DNA of 62,328 nt from a virus: IMG/VR virus record IMGVR_UViG_3300028024_000186, positions 1-62,328 of that record. One strand, given 5' to 3'. The notes under the pieces were generated by a model. It made no database searches. It was not told the origin of the DNA and saw only the letters and a list, made by a program, of their open reading frames with translations. Shown piece by piece: positions 46,210 through 55,800 of the stretch. The position numbers and the translations under genes were made by a program. Every line of letters begins with the position of its first letter. The stretch's first letter is position 1.

Positions 46210-48468
46210 ATGACGACGCTCTCGATCTCCCAATTTTCGGGCATCTTCCCGCGCGTACCCGATGCGCTTCTGCCGCAGATGGCTGCGACGGTGGCCGAGA
46301 ACTGCGACTTCGGCTACGGGGAGTTGCGCGGGATGAAGGGTGGGGCGCTGATCACGCCGGTGAGCAACGCCGTCAAGAGCCTGTACACCGAGGATGGCGT
46401 CTCGTTCTACACCTGGGACGTGGACGTTGACGCCGTGCGCGCGCCGATGGCGAAGGATACCTATCGGCGGGTCTACTACACGACGCCGACCGATTTCCGG
46501 GTCACGAACAGCCTGGGCACGCGGCCGGATGGTGGGCCGCCGGGCTCGAGCTATCGCGTGGGTGTGCCGCAACCGACCGTCACCCCGACGTTCTCCGTCA
46601 CGGGCACGCCGAGCAGCCTGTCGGAAATCAGCATTGCGGCCCGGTTCCACTATGAGTACGGCGGCGTCAAGTACCAAGAGCAGGACATCGGGCTCACGGT
46701 GGTGACGGATAAGCAGAAATGGACCTTCACGCCGCCGGCCAAGAATACGGGGGCGGCCTTCGGCCCAACTGATGAGTCCTTCGTCGCCACTGCCTACGGT
46801 TACATATTCCACAACACCGGCGGGCCGGACGGCAACCCGACGGATGACCTGATCTGGGTGGATCTGCCGGCTGGAACCAGAGTTATTGCATCGAGCGATA
46901 CCACGCTGCGCAAGGTGGCGGATAACAGCTTGATCGAGAACGTCACCTACGTGAAGGACGACGCAGGCCGAGAGCACGAACTGCGGACCCTCTATTCGCT
47001 GACGCGGTATTCGTACCTGAACGACAACGCCAGCGCGGCCGGAAACCTCACGCCTGACCAGGCGTTCCCGGTGATTCGGCTGATCGGGACCAACACCAGC
47101 ACGGGCGCTGCGGTCTTCGACATCTTCTCGTCGAACTCCAGCCTGACATCTTCCACCGCGGATTGGAGCGCGACGCTCACGCGCAACGACAATGCGGACA
47201 GCTATACCGTGGTGCTGGCCTCGAAGTCGGATGCGGCAGCTACCGAGACGCGGGCGTATGTCTACACCTACGTCAATACCTACGATGAGGAGGGCCCACC
47301 TTCTCCGGCCGGCGAACTGAGCCTGATCAACGGGCTGGCGGTCGACGTGACGGTGACGCGCGACACGCCGGCGGCGGACTATGCGCCGCTCAAGGAGATC
47401 CGGCTCTACCGCACCCAATACGGCAGTGATGTCATCGAGTACTTCTACGCCGGCTCGGTGCTGGTGCTCGGACAGCCTGGCAGCACGTTCGTCTTTCACG
47501 ACGATGTGACGGCGGCTGGATTGAATGAGCCGCTGGCGTCGGACACCTACTATGCACCGGACCCGGGGCTGGTGGGGCTGATGACACTCAAGAACGGCAT
47601 CCTGTGCGCATGGAAGGGCAACGAGCTGCATTTCTCGGAGCCGTACAAGCCCTGGGCTTGGCCGCCGGAATATGTGAAGGTGTTCCAGCACAACGTGGTC
47701 AACGGCGTGCCGTATGGCACGGGCCTGCTGCTGGTGACGACAACCGAGCCGGTGCTCATCTCGGGCACGACGCCGGGCGGCATGTCGGAACTGGACCTGA
47801 ACGTGTCGCAGGCAGGGGTATCGAAGCACTCCATCGCGCTGGTGGACGGATTCCTTGCCTACGCCAGCCGCGACGGCATCGTCGTGATGCAGGGTGGACA
47901 GGCCTCGCTCACGCTTTCGCAGCAGTTCTTCACCCGCGATGTCTGGCGCGCGCGCTACGCCGCCCACCTCGGCGCCATGCGATTCTCGGTGTGGGATGGG
48001 CGCCTTGTGGTCTATGCGGACGATAGCTCCTTCCCGGCCTTCATGATCCGGCTGGACGAGGCCGCGGGCACGATGACCGACCTTCCAGGCTTTCAGGCGA
48101 CGTGCTCATTCGCCAGCGACTTCGCTGATGGCGTCTACTGCGGGGTCGGGTCGAACCTGTACCTGTTCAACGCTGGGGCGCCGCTTGGCACCAACTGGCA
48201 GTCGCGCGAGATGGTGCTCCCGGAGCCCGTCAATTTCGGGTATGCCAAGGCGCTGTGCTCGGGGGCATGGTCGGTGGAATTCCATGCCTACGATGAGGTG
48301 ACGGACGGCTGGGTGCTGCGCCACACGAAGGCGCTGACGCGCTCAGGAGGGTTCCGCCTCCCGGCCGGCTACAAGGCGCAGCGCTACAAGATCCGCATCT
48401 CCGGTACCGGGGAAGCGTTCAAAGACCTGCGCATCGGCACGAGTGCGCTGGCGCTCAAGGAGGTGTGA
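46210..48468 (+). CDS. Large podoviral tail (hub/tube) structural protein
   Basis: A 752-residue beta-rich structural protein. It opens with LSISQFSGIFPRVPDALLPQ and AATVAENCDFGYGELRGMKG, a start typical of large tail proteins in Bcep22- and related short-tailed phages. It then has many beta strands, a YTYVNTYDEEGPPSPAGEL fibronectin-like block, and a propeller-like C-terminal half (GVSKHSIALVDGFLAYASRD). Probably the main tail component joining neck and fibres. Not an enzyme by any motif seen. Confidence 0.75.
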   Translation: MTTLSISQFSGIFPRVPDALLPQMAATVAENCDFGYGELRGMKGGALITPVSNAVKSLYTEDGVSFYTWDVDVDAVRAPMAKDTYRRVYYTTPTDFRVTNSLGTRPDGGPPGSSYRVGVPQPTVTPTFSVTGTPSSLSEISIAARFHYEYGGVKYQEQDIGLTVVTDKQKWTFTPPAKNTGAAFGPTDESFVATAYGYIFHNTGGPDGNPTDDLIWVDLPAGTRVIASSDTTLRKVADNSLIENVTYVKDDAGREHELRTLYSLTRYSYLNDNASAAGNLTPDQAFPVIRLIGTNTSTGAAVFDIFSSNSSLTSSTADWSATLTRNDNADSYTVVLASKSDAAATETRAYVYTYVNTYDEEGPPSPAGELSLINGLAVDVTVTRDTPAADYAPLKEIRLYRTQYGSDVIEYFYAGSVLVLGQPGSTFVFHDDVTAAGLNEPLASDTYYAPDPGLVGLMTLKNGILCAWKGNELHFSEPYKPWAWPPEYVKVFQHNVVNGVPYGTGLLLVTTTEPVLISGTTPGGMSELDLNVSQAGVSKHSIALVDGFLAYASRDGIVVMQGGQASLTLSQQFFTRDVWRARYAAHLGAMRFSVWDGRLVVYADDSSFPAFMIRLDEAAGTMTDLPGFQATCSFASDFADGVYCGVGSNLYLFNAGAPLGTNWQSREMVLPEPVNFGYAKALCSGAWSVEFHAYDEVTDGWVLRHTKALTRSGGFRLPAGYKAQRYKIRISGTGEAFKDLRIGTSALALKEV

Positions 48469-48470
48469 GG

Positions 48471-49739
48471 ATGGCGTCGCCGCCCGTCCCCTCGATTCCG
48501 GAGAGCGCCCTCGGCAGCATCAACGACAAGAATGTCTATCTGGTGCTGCGGGCCATTGCCGACATCCTGAATGTCCGGAATGGCCAGACTGGAGACTCGG
48601 ATTCGGCATTCGTCACCCGCGGCGAACTGGGCAGCGTGGCCAAGGCCGGCACCGGCGGTCTCTCGGCGGGCGGAGCGCGGCAGTCACAGGGCGGTACCTT
48701 CCCGGTGATCAAGCCGTCCGACATCGCGCGCGTGATCACCGACCTGCAAGCCCAGGTTATGGAGTCTCCGCTCTTCAAGGCACTTGGAGAGCGGATCGAC
48801 CGCGTAGATGCACCGGGCACCGGGGTGATTGCCCAGCTGGACGAGGAGCGCACTGTTCGGTCCAATGCCGTTTCGTCGCTGGTACAGCTACTCACGACGC
48901 TGGAATCGACGGTCGGCGATCAGTCGGTGGCTCTGCAGGAAGAGGCTCAGACCCGCGCCGATGCCGACGGCAACATCATGGGCAAGTACTCGGTAAAGAT
49001 CGATGCGAACGGGTATGTGTCGGGCTTCGGGCTGATCAGCACAGCCAACAACGGTACGCCATTCTCGGAATTCATCTTCCGGGCCGACCGCTTTGCCATC
49101 GGCTCGCCGACGGGGCCGGGGGTGCCAGTACGCATCCCGTTTATCGTGACGACCACCGCGCAGGTGGTCAACGGCTACACCGTGCCGCCGGGCGTCTACA
49201 TCGATGCGGCGGCGATTGCCGTGGCATCCATCGGTGAAGCTCAGATCGATTTTGCCTCGATTCGGCAGGCCCACATTCAGAACGCAGCGATTGGGACCGC
49301 CCAAATTCAGGATGCGGCGATCACCAACGCCAAGATCGGCAACGCCGAGGTCGACACGCTTTCCATTCGCGGTGACGCGGTGACTGTACCGAGAGGCGCG
49401 CACGGCGGCTCCGGCTCGACCGGCGCCACCTTCGTGGTTGCCGCGTCCGTCGTGATGCCTGCCGGGCCCGCCGCCGCGATTATCTTCGGGGTCGTGAATG
49501 TGTGGGCAACGTCGGATTCCGGGTGCTCCATCCGAATTTGCCGGGACAGCACTGTGCTGGCCGAAGTCGGTGCGACGCTGGCGGTATCAGCGGGCATCAC
49601 CACGCCTTCCCTGGCGGTGCCAATCTGTTGCTTTGACTCGTCGGCATCGGCAGGCGGGACCTACTCGATACAGGTTGGGAATGCGGTCCTCATCAACTGG
49701 TACTCGGCCGACATTGCCTTGCTTGGAGCCAAGCGGTGA
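48471..49739 (+). CDS. Central tail protein with DUF1983-like region
   Basis: A 422-residue tail protein. The middle (NGYVSGFGLISTANNGTPFS, EFIFRADRFAIGSPTG) is the DUF1983-type strand found at the C-terminus of host-specificity protein J relatives. It is followed by the pentapeptide-like AQIDFASIRQAHIQNAAIGT, AQIQDAAITNAKIGNAEVDT beta-helix segment and a beta C-terminus. ATG 48471 has GGAGG upstream. Likely a tail tip or fibre-anchoring part. Confidence 0.8.
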   Translation: MASPPVPSIPESALGSINDKNVYLVLRAIADILNVRNGQTGDSDSAFVTRGELGSVAKAGTGGLSAGGARQSQGGTFPVIKPSDIARVITDLQAQVMESPLFKALGERIDRVDAPGTGVIAQLDEERTVRSNAVSSLVQLLTTLESTVGDQSVALQEEAQTRADADGNIMGKYSVKIDANGYVSGFGLISTANNGTPFSEFIFRADRFAIGSPTGPGVPVRIPFIVTTTAQVVNGYTVPPGVYIDAAAIAVASIGEAQIDFASIRQAHIQNAAIGTAQIQDAAITNAKIGNAEVDTLSIRGDAVTVPRGAHGGSGSTGATFVVAASVVMPAGPAAAIIFGVVNVWATSDSGCSIRICRDSTVLAEVGATLAVSAGITTPSLAVPICCFDSSASAGGTYSIQVGNAVLINWYSADIALLGAKR

Positions 49740-50095
49740 AGATTGCCATCTACAGCAAGGCCACTGGCCGCGTTCGACAATTCACCTATTGCGGCGAAGA
49801 CGAGGCAGCCCTCAACGCATTTGATGGGGAGGACTATCTCGAGGTGGATGCGATCCCGATGGGGGATTGGGAGGTCGTCGACGGGCAGCTGCGCCAAATT
49901 CCTGGCAAGCCGTCAGAATTTACCTATGACGTCATGCGCCGTGCCGAGTACCCAAAGGAAGGCGATCAGCTTGATGCCATCTGGAAGACGCTGGCCAAGC
50001 TCGATCCATCGCTGCTGGACCCCGAGACGCAATCGACGATGCAGCAAATCAATGCCGTCAAGGCGAAGCACCCCAAGCCGGACGACTCGAATTAG
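49736..50095 (+). CDS. XkdW-like tail accessory protein
   Basis: A 119-residue protein. The C-terminal block RRAEYPKEGDQLDAIWKTLA is characteristic of XkdW/gp-type tail accessory proteins (R..RYP..GDQLDALWK). The N-terminus is a small beta domain (MKIAIYSKATGRVRQFTYCG). The GTG start overlaps the upstream stop. Often encoded beside fibre genes; may assist fibre assembly. Confidence 0.8.
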   Translation: MKIAIYSKATGRVRQFTYCGEDEAALNAFDGEDYLEVDAIPMGDWEVVDGQLRQIPGKPSEFTYDVMRRAEYPKEGDQLDAIWKTLAKLDPSLLDPETQSTMQQINAVKAKHPKPDDSN

Positions 50096-50138
50096 GGTGC
50101 GCGGGCTAGGATCAGGTATCGCCTAAACCAGCCAGCCC

Positions 50139-50699
50139 ATGAAGCACTTCCAGCAAATCCATGCCGGCCTCGATGTCGCTCCGCTCCTGCTCGCGATCAA
50201 GCAGCATCCGGAACTGTGGGACCAATTCACGCCGAGGAAGATCGCGCCGGCGACGCCGCATGCAGCCATGTCGGACATCTGGGTGCGGTACAACGACATC
50301 CGGAAGTTTGCCGATGGCGACTTGACGCACTTCAACGACCCCCATTACCCGATCTGGTATCCGGCCTACGATGCGTTGCCACAACTCCGCCCGATCATCT
50401 TCGGGCTGATGGCGCGCGTCGAGGCGGTGCAGCTCGGGGGCGTGTTGATCACGAAGATCCCGCCCGGCGGACGCATCGAGCCGCATGTTGACCACGGCTG
50501 GCACGTCGAGCACTTCAACACGAAGCTCTACGTGGTGCTGCAATCGAACCCCGCGTGCTTCAATCGTGTCGAGGACGAGACGGTAAGCATGCAGGCCGGC
50601 GACGTGTTCTGGTTCGACAATACCGTCGATCACGAGGTATGGAACGACGGCGACGATGACCGTATCACCCTGATCGTTTGCACGAGGCGCGACCGATGA
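50139..50699 (+). CDS. Aspartyl/asparaginyl beta-hydroxylase-like 2OG oxygenase
   Basis: A 186-residue double-stranded beta-helix protein. RIEPHVDHGWHVEHFNTKLY holds the H-x-D-like iron motif, and AGDVFWFDNTVDHEVWNDGD gives the distal His and a 2-oxoglutarate-binding basic residue (DDRITLIVCTRR). This matches the aspartyl/asparaginyl beta-hydroxylase family. Its place among virion genes, between tail and ejection proteins, is odd for an enzyme. It may hydroxylate a virion or host protein. Followed by a cupin gene through an ATGA overlap. Confidence 0.8.
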   Translation: MKHFQQIHAGLDVAPLLLAIKQHPELWDQFTPRKIAPATPHAAMSDIWVRYNDIRKFADGDLTHFNDPHYPIWYPAYDALPQLRPIIFGLMARVEAVQLGGVLITKIPPGGRIEPHVDHGWHVEHFNTKLYVVLQSNPACFNRVEDETVSMQAGDVFWFDNTVDHEVWNDGDDDRITLIVCTRRDR

Positions 50700-51061
50700 T
50701 CGAAGGCATGATGCGCGAACTCGCGAAACGCGACCAGACCGACCTGCGCACGGTCCACCACTTCTCGAATGGGGTGTACGCCAAGCAGATGCACCTGCCC
50801 AAGGGGCACATGGCCATCTCGCACAAGCATGCCTACAGCCACCTGAGCATCCTCGCCGCCGGATCGGCGGTGGTGGCCACGGACGGGCGCAGCAGGCTGT
50901 TCCATGCGCCGGCCTGCATCGAGATCGAGGCGGGCGTCAACCACTCCATTACCGCCATCGAGGATGTGACATGGTTCTGCATCCATGCGACCGATGAAAC
51001 CGATCCGGACAAGGTGGACCGGGTGCTGATCCAAGGAGATGAATCGTGCCGTGGGGAGTAG
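50696..51061 (+). CDS. Cupin-fold protein
   Basis: A 121-residue single cupin domain. Motif 1 is GHMAISHKHAYSHLSILAAG with two His; motif 2 is APACIEIEAGVNHSITAIED with His. A metal site is therefore likely. The ATG overlaps the oxygenase stop (ATGA), and its 3' end overlaps the next gene by 16 bp. The partnership with the 2OG oxygenase suggests a shared modification step, but this is inference. Confidence 0.8.
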   Translation: MIEGMMRELAKRDQTDLRTVHHFSNGVYAKQMHLPKGHMAISHKHAYSHLSILAAGSAVVATDGRSRLFHAPACIEIEAGVNHSITAIEDVTWFCIHATDETDPDKVDRVLIQGDESCRGE

Positions 51062-51765
51062 CTGCTGCTGTGGGTGGGGCGCTGGTGACTGGCGCGATGG
51101 CGGACGATGGCGGGGCCGTAGCGGCGAATGCTGCCTCGTCGGAAGCGACACGCATGCAGGCGCAAATCGCCAAGGATCAGTGGGATCGGTACAAGACCGT
51201 CTATGCGCCGCTGGAAGATTCAATGGTCAGCGCGGCCCAGAATTACGACTCCCCGGCTCAATACGAGCGGGCGGCCGGAGAGGCAGCGGGCACCGTCGCG
51301 CAGTCGTATGGCAAGGCTCGTGATCGGCTGACCCGCACGCCAGGACTTGACCCCACTTCGGCTGCGTATGCGTCGAGCGTGGCCGGACTGGACCGTGATC
51401 AAGCGGCAGCCGATGCCGTCGCCCAGAACGGTGCTCGCAAGCAGGTGCAAGACACCGCATGGGCTCGCAAGTCCGACATGCTGAGCCTCGGGAAGGGGTT
51501 GCCGGCCCAGGCGGCAACGGGGCTTGCTGCCGTGTCGCAGCAGAGCGCTAACCAAGCGAACACCGCATACAACCGCAGCATGAACGAAGCGGCCGGCCTG
51601 GGTGGCGCGACCCGGGACATCATCGGCGGCCTGTCGTCGGCATGGAACAGCGCCAACTCGCCGGGGTTGGGTAGCGGTACGTTCGGCGGCTCATCTTCTG
51701 GCTATGGCTTTGCCAGCGGCAACTATTCGGCGGGCAGCAATTTGCCGCTGTCCTTCGGGCTCTAA
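51046..51765 (+). CDS. Internal virion/ejection protein
   Basis: A 239-residue Ala/Gly/Ser-rich protein with a hydrophobic N-terminus (PWGVAAAVGGALVTGAMADD), helical core (RYKTVYAPLEDSMVSAAQNY, GKARDRLTRTPGLDPTSAAY) and flexible Gly/Ser C-terminus. This composition and place match small ejected proteins of Bcep22-like and P22-like phages. GTG start inside the cupin gene with AAGGAG upstream. Confidence 0.7.
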   Translation: MPWGVAAAVGGALVTGAMADDGGAVAANAASSEATRMQAQIAKDQWDRYKTVYAPLEDSMVSAAQNYDSPAQYERAAGEAAGTVAQSYGKARDRLTRTPGLDPTSAAYASSVAGLDRDQAAADAVAQNGARKQVQDTAWARKSDMLSLGKGLPAQAATGLAAVSQQSANQANTAYNRSMNEAAGLGGATRDIIGGLSSAWNSANSPGLGSGTFGGSSSGYGFASGNYSAGSNLPLSFGL

Positions 51766-51774
51766 GGGGGTTCC

Positions 51775-52809
51775 ATGTCGAAACTCGGACTTGGCCTTGC
51801 AGCCTATGGCGGATACCAGGCACGCGACCGCCAGATCAAGGCGGAGAACTACCAGGACCGCCAGCGCGACTACGGCACCGCCCAGATGGACGCGAATCAA
51901 GCAGGGCTAGGCGATGCCGCGGCGGCGCGAACCGCTGCAAACCAACTCAGCACGGCGCAGAGCACGGCGGAGCTGGGTCTTGTTCCGAAGCGTGCAGACT
52001 TGGCCAGCGCGCAACTCGGTTTCCAGCAGGAGACGCTGCCGCGCCAGCAGGAGACAGCCCGAAAGCAGGTCGACATGCAGGGCCAGCAGGCCGACCAGGA
52101 CTATGCGATGTTCGGCCAGAAGCTGCGTCAGCAGCGCATCGAGGGCGCCATCACCAACCAAGCGGCGCAGACGATGGCGATGCACAAGCTGGTCGACGTG
52201 ATCGACGCCGGCGCGCCGAGCCAGGTGCTGGACTACTTCAACTCCATCGTGAAGGCCGGCGCGCTGGGCGATCTGCCCGGCCCACTGGCGGATGACGTTC
52301 GTATAGTCAACGGTACGGATGGACAGCAGAAGATCGCCATCCTGTCCGGCGGCAAGCCCATCGTGGCCCTTGGCGCGGCCGACATGGACCGCATCCGCCA
52401 GATGGGCACGAAATACGATTACAAGGTGGTCGGCAAGAGCCTCGTCAAGACCGATGCGCGTGGCAATGCAACGCCGGTCTTCACCTCGCCGGAGGCGAAC
52501 AAAGAAGGGGTCAACCGCGACCCGGCCGAGGTGGCCACCATGAAATACATGGTCGATTCAGGTATTGCGAAGAACCCCACGGACGCATTCAGCAAGATGC
52601 GCACGGCGCGCGGCAAGAGCAAGGCTGAATTCATCGCGGACATGATGAAGGGCTCCATGCTGCCCGGCATGGGCGAAGACAGGCTCCGCGAGCAGGAAGG
52701 CATCTTCGGCGGCATGTACGACCGCCTGAACGGTGGTGGCCGTGGGGCAGCCTCGAATTCCAACCCCGCCAATACACTCGACCCGAAGGTGCAATCACTC
52801 TTTGAATAG
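51775..52809 (+). CDS. Internal virion/ejection protein with Gln-rich coil
   Basis: A 344-residue protein. The N-terminal 140 residues are a long Gln/Ala coil (QQETLPRQQETARKQVDMQG), followed by an alpha/beta part (DVRIVNGTDGQQKIAILSGG) and a helical C-terminus (SGIAKNPTDAFSKMRTARGK). It lies immediately before the giant ejection protein and probably enters the cell with it. No enzymatic motif. Confidence 0.7.
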   Translation: MSKLGLGLAAYGGYQARDRQIKAENYQDRQRDYGTAQMDANQAGLGDAAAARTAANQLSTAQSTAELGLVPKRADLASAQLGFQQETLPRQQETARKQVDMQGQQADQDYAMFGQKLRQQRIEGAITNQAAQTMAMHKLVDVIDAGAPSQVLDYFNSIVKAGALGDLPGPLADDVRIVNGTDGQQKIAILSGGKPIVALGAADMDRIRQMGTKYDYKVVGKSLVKTDARGNATPVFTSPEANKEGVNRDPAEVATMKYMVDSGIAKNPTDAFSKMRTARGKSKAEFIADMMKGSMLPGMGEDRLREQEGIFGGMYDRLNGGGRGAASNSNPANTLDPKVQSLFE

Positions 52810-52821
52810 CGGGTAAAGCTC

Positions 52822-55800
52822 ATGGCGCTCCAGGATTTCGGTAGTCTCTCCCTCACGAACTCACCGACTGGAGCGCAAGGCAAAGCGGGGGCTCCGCGCG
52901 CGGGCGGCAAGACGACGCCGCTGGATAGCGCCACCATCGACCGCATCATCGCGGAGGAGGGCGCAGACAATATCAAGCCGACAGCGCTGGGCATCTACGG
53001 CCAGGAGTCGACTGGCGGCACGAACGCCGTGCGCAGTATCGACGGCGCCGAGGGTGGCATGCAGGTCATGCCAGACACCTTCAAGCGGATCGCCAAGCCT
53101 GGCGAACGCATCGACAACCCCGAAGACAACTTCCGCGTCGGCGTCCGCTACCTCAAGCTTATGTCCGATCAGTTCGGCGTTGATCCGGCGCGCCTGGCTG
53201 TGGGCTACTTCTCCGGCGAGGGAAACGTCAACCCGAGCGGCGATACTCCCTACAAGGTCGACAAGAAGGACGGCAACGGCAAGTACGTGTCGTCCTACGT
53301 GCGCGATGTGTTGGCGCGTGTGGGCAACGCCGTGGTACCTGACGCAAAGGCGGCCGACGAGCCCAAGAGCAAGCCCATCGATCTCTCTGGCGTTCCCGCG
53401 TATCGCGATTTCATCGCGCAGCCGAAGTGGCAGGAATTGAATGATGAGCAGCGAGGGCGCGCGCGCGGGGCGTACTTCGACCGTTACCTAGCATCGCAAC
53501 TCCCGGAGGGTCGCCGCACTGCGCAGCGTGAGGCATTCCTTGCGCGAGCCCAGAAATTCGAGGCGGATAACAAGCAGGCCGACACCTACGACCAGATCAA
53601 GACTGGGATTGCCGAGGTCGGTGGAGCAATCATGCGCTCCCTTGGCTCTGGTGCCGATAGTTCTGATGGTGCATCGGTAGATCCGGATGCCCTAACCGCG
53701 CCGACTGATGAATCGAGCAAGATCGGCGTTATGGGCTCGGTGCGCGCGCCGGAATCGGCGAGCACGTCGCGCGCCCCTGTTACCCAGGAATTCCGCGCCG
53801 AGTTTGGGCGTGCCTACGATGCCGCTACCCCCGAACAGCGCCAGCAGATGGCTCAAGACGGGGGGGTGGTGGGGCAACTCGCGCGGGAGCGCATGGGACT
53901 GGCTGACTCCCTCCCATCGGGTGCGCGGGCCGTAGTTGACCGCGCGCAGGCCCAATTGACACAGCCTGTCCCAGCCGGGACCATCGGCCCTATTCAAGGG
54001 CCGGCACCCACAACCGGCAGCGTGGCATCCGGTCTCGCTAATTCGCTCTATTCGGGGGCGGTCAAGACGCGAGCTGGCTTGCGGGCGGCCGTGGCGGATG
54101 CTGCAGGATCAAGGGAGGGACAGGAGGCGGCTCGCCGCGAGGTTGCTGGCGCCCAATTGCTGGACAGCACGACAACTCCTGCGTTTGAAAGCCCGACCGC
54201 TGCCGGCATCTATAGCGGTGCCGCCAGCACCCTGCAGAATATCCCAGCCGTCGCGGCCGCTATTGCGACAAGGAACCCAGCCATTGCCACCGGCACAATG
54301 GTCGCGCCGATGCTCCCGCAGCAGTATGGCGTCTATCGTGAGGCTGGCGCGACCCCGGCTCAGGCTGGTCTTGGGGCTGCTGCCTACGCCGCATCGGAGT
54401 ACCTGACGGAACGCATGCCGATGGGTGTGCTGGTCAACAAGTTTGGCAGGGTTGGGGCAACCCGATTTATCGCTGACCTCTTGGCGAAGGAACTTCCCAG
54501 TGAACAGGTGGCAACGCTCGCTCAGGATGCTATCGATCAGGCGGTCACCCAGCCGGACAAGACTTGGGGGGAATACCTTCGGGAAAGGCCGGGGGCCGCC
54601 TACCAGACGCTGCTTGCTACGCTGACGCAAAGCGCATTGATGGGCGGGGCGAGTGCCGGCGTAAATGCAGTGAATCGCGCGGCTGAGCGCAATGCTGCGG
54701 AGGGTGCGCGCGACCAAGCCATGAACAAGGCGGCCGCGTTTGCCCAACCACTGAGGCCGAAACATGCCAGCACCGCCGCGGCCGAGCAGGTTGTGCGCGA
54801 GATGGCGGCGGAAGCTGGCATGGATACAGCCGATCTTCTGCCGGCGGAAGCGTCGCCGGCTGCCCAGCCCGCCCCGGCCGGCGCCGGCGAGGCTCCGGTG
54901 TCGGCGGAACCCAGCGCCGCAGCCGTTGCTGCGCCGCAAACCGCCGAGGCTGCGATGCCTGCGGCGCCGACAGTGGCGTCTCAGGCATCTGAATCCCCCG
55001 ACATTGCCGAGATGTCGAATGCCATTCTCGCGGCCGAGGCCGCCCGTGGAGAACCGAATGGAAGCGCGAGTGCTGTGCCGGCCGAGCCTGTCGATCCACG
55101 AGGCGTTGCGCCGGATGCAGGAATGGGAGTTGATCTTGCCGCGGGACGTGCCGGATCTGTACAAGGCGGTGACGACGGACGAGCCAGTGCCGCTCCGGCT
55201 GGAGTTGCTGGTGCTGACGTTGTTTCTGGTGCAGACGGAGCCGCCGACGGACAGCCGGCACTGAGCGACCGCTATGCGCAAGCCGTGGATATCGTTCGTA
55301 AATCGCGGAGCCCGAGCGTAGCCGTCATTCAGCGCAACCTGCGGACGGATTACAGCACCGCCACTGGCATGCTGGCGCAGATGGAACGCGATGGCATTGT
55401 CACCGCACCAAATGAGCGCGGGGTGCGATCGGTGATCGAGCAGCATGCTCCGGCTGCCGTTCTGGACGCTTCCGCACACGAGGCCGCTACGTCGCCGCAG
55501 AACGACCTGCCAGAGCCGACGGATGCCCAGAAGCAGGCCGGCAACTACAAGATGGGGCACACCACGCTCCACGGACTCGACATCACCATCGAGAACCCGC
55601 GCGGATCGACCCGCAGCGGCACCGATGCCGGCGGGAAGGCATGGTCGGTGGAGATGGCGAACCACTATGGGTACTTGAAGCGCACCGAGGGTGCCGACGG
55701 CGACCATGTGGACGTGTTCATCGGACCCAAGCCCGAGAGCGGCAAGGTGTTCGTCGTCGACCAGATCGATCCGCGCACCGGCAATTTCGATGAGCATAAG

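Noticed and set aside
46096-47967. 623-codon minus-strand frame opposite the large tail protein
   Set aside because: Arg/His/Val-rich shadow with no ribosome site; the tail protein on the plus strand is coherent throughout.
35003-50098. GACTCGAATT element scattered at about 35.0, 41.45, 41.83 and 50.09 kb as a phage promoter family
   Set aside because: Only the 41.4/41.8-kb pair shares sequence beyond about 10 bases; the others are probably chance, one of them inside coding sequence.
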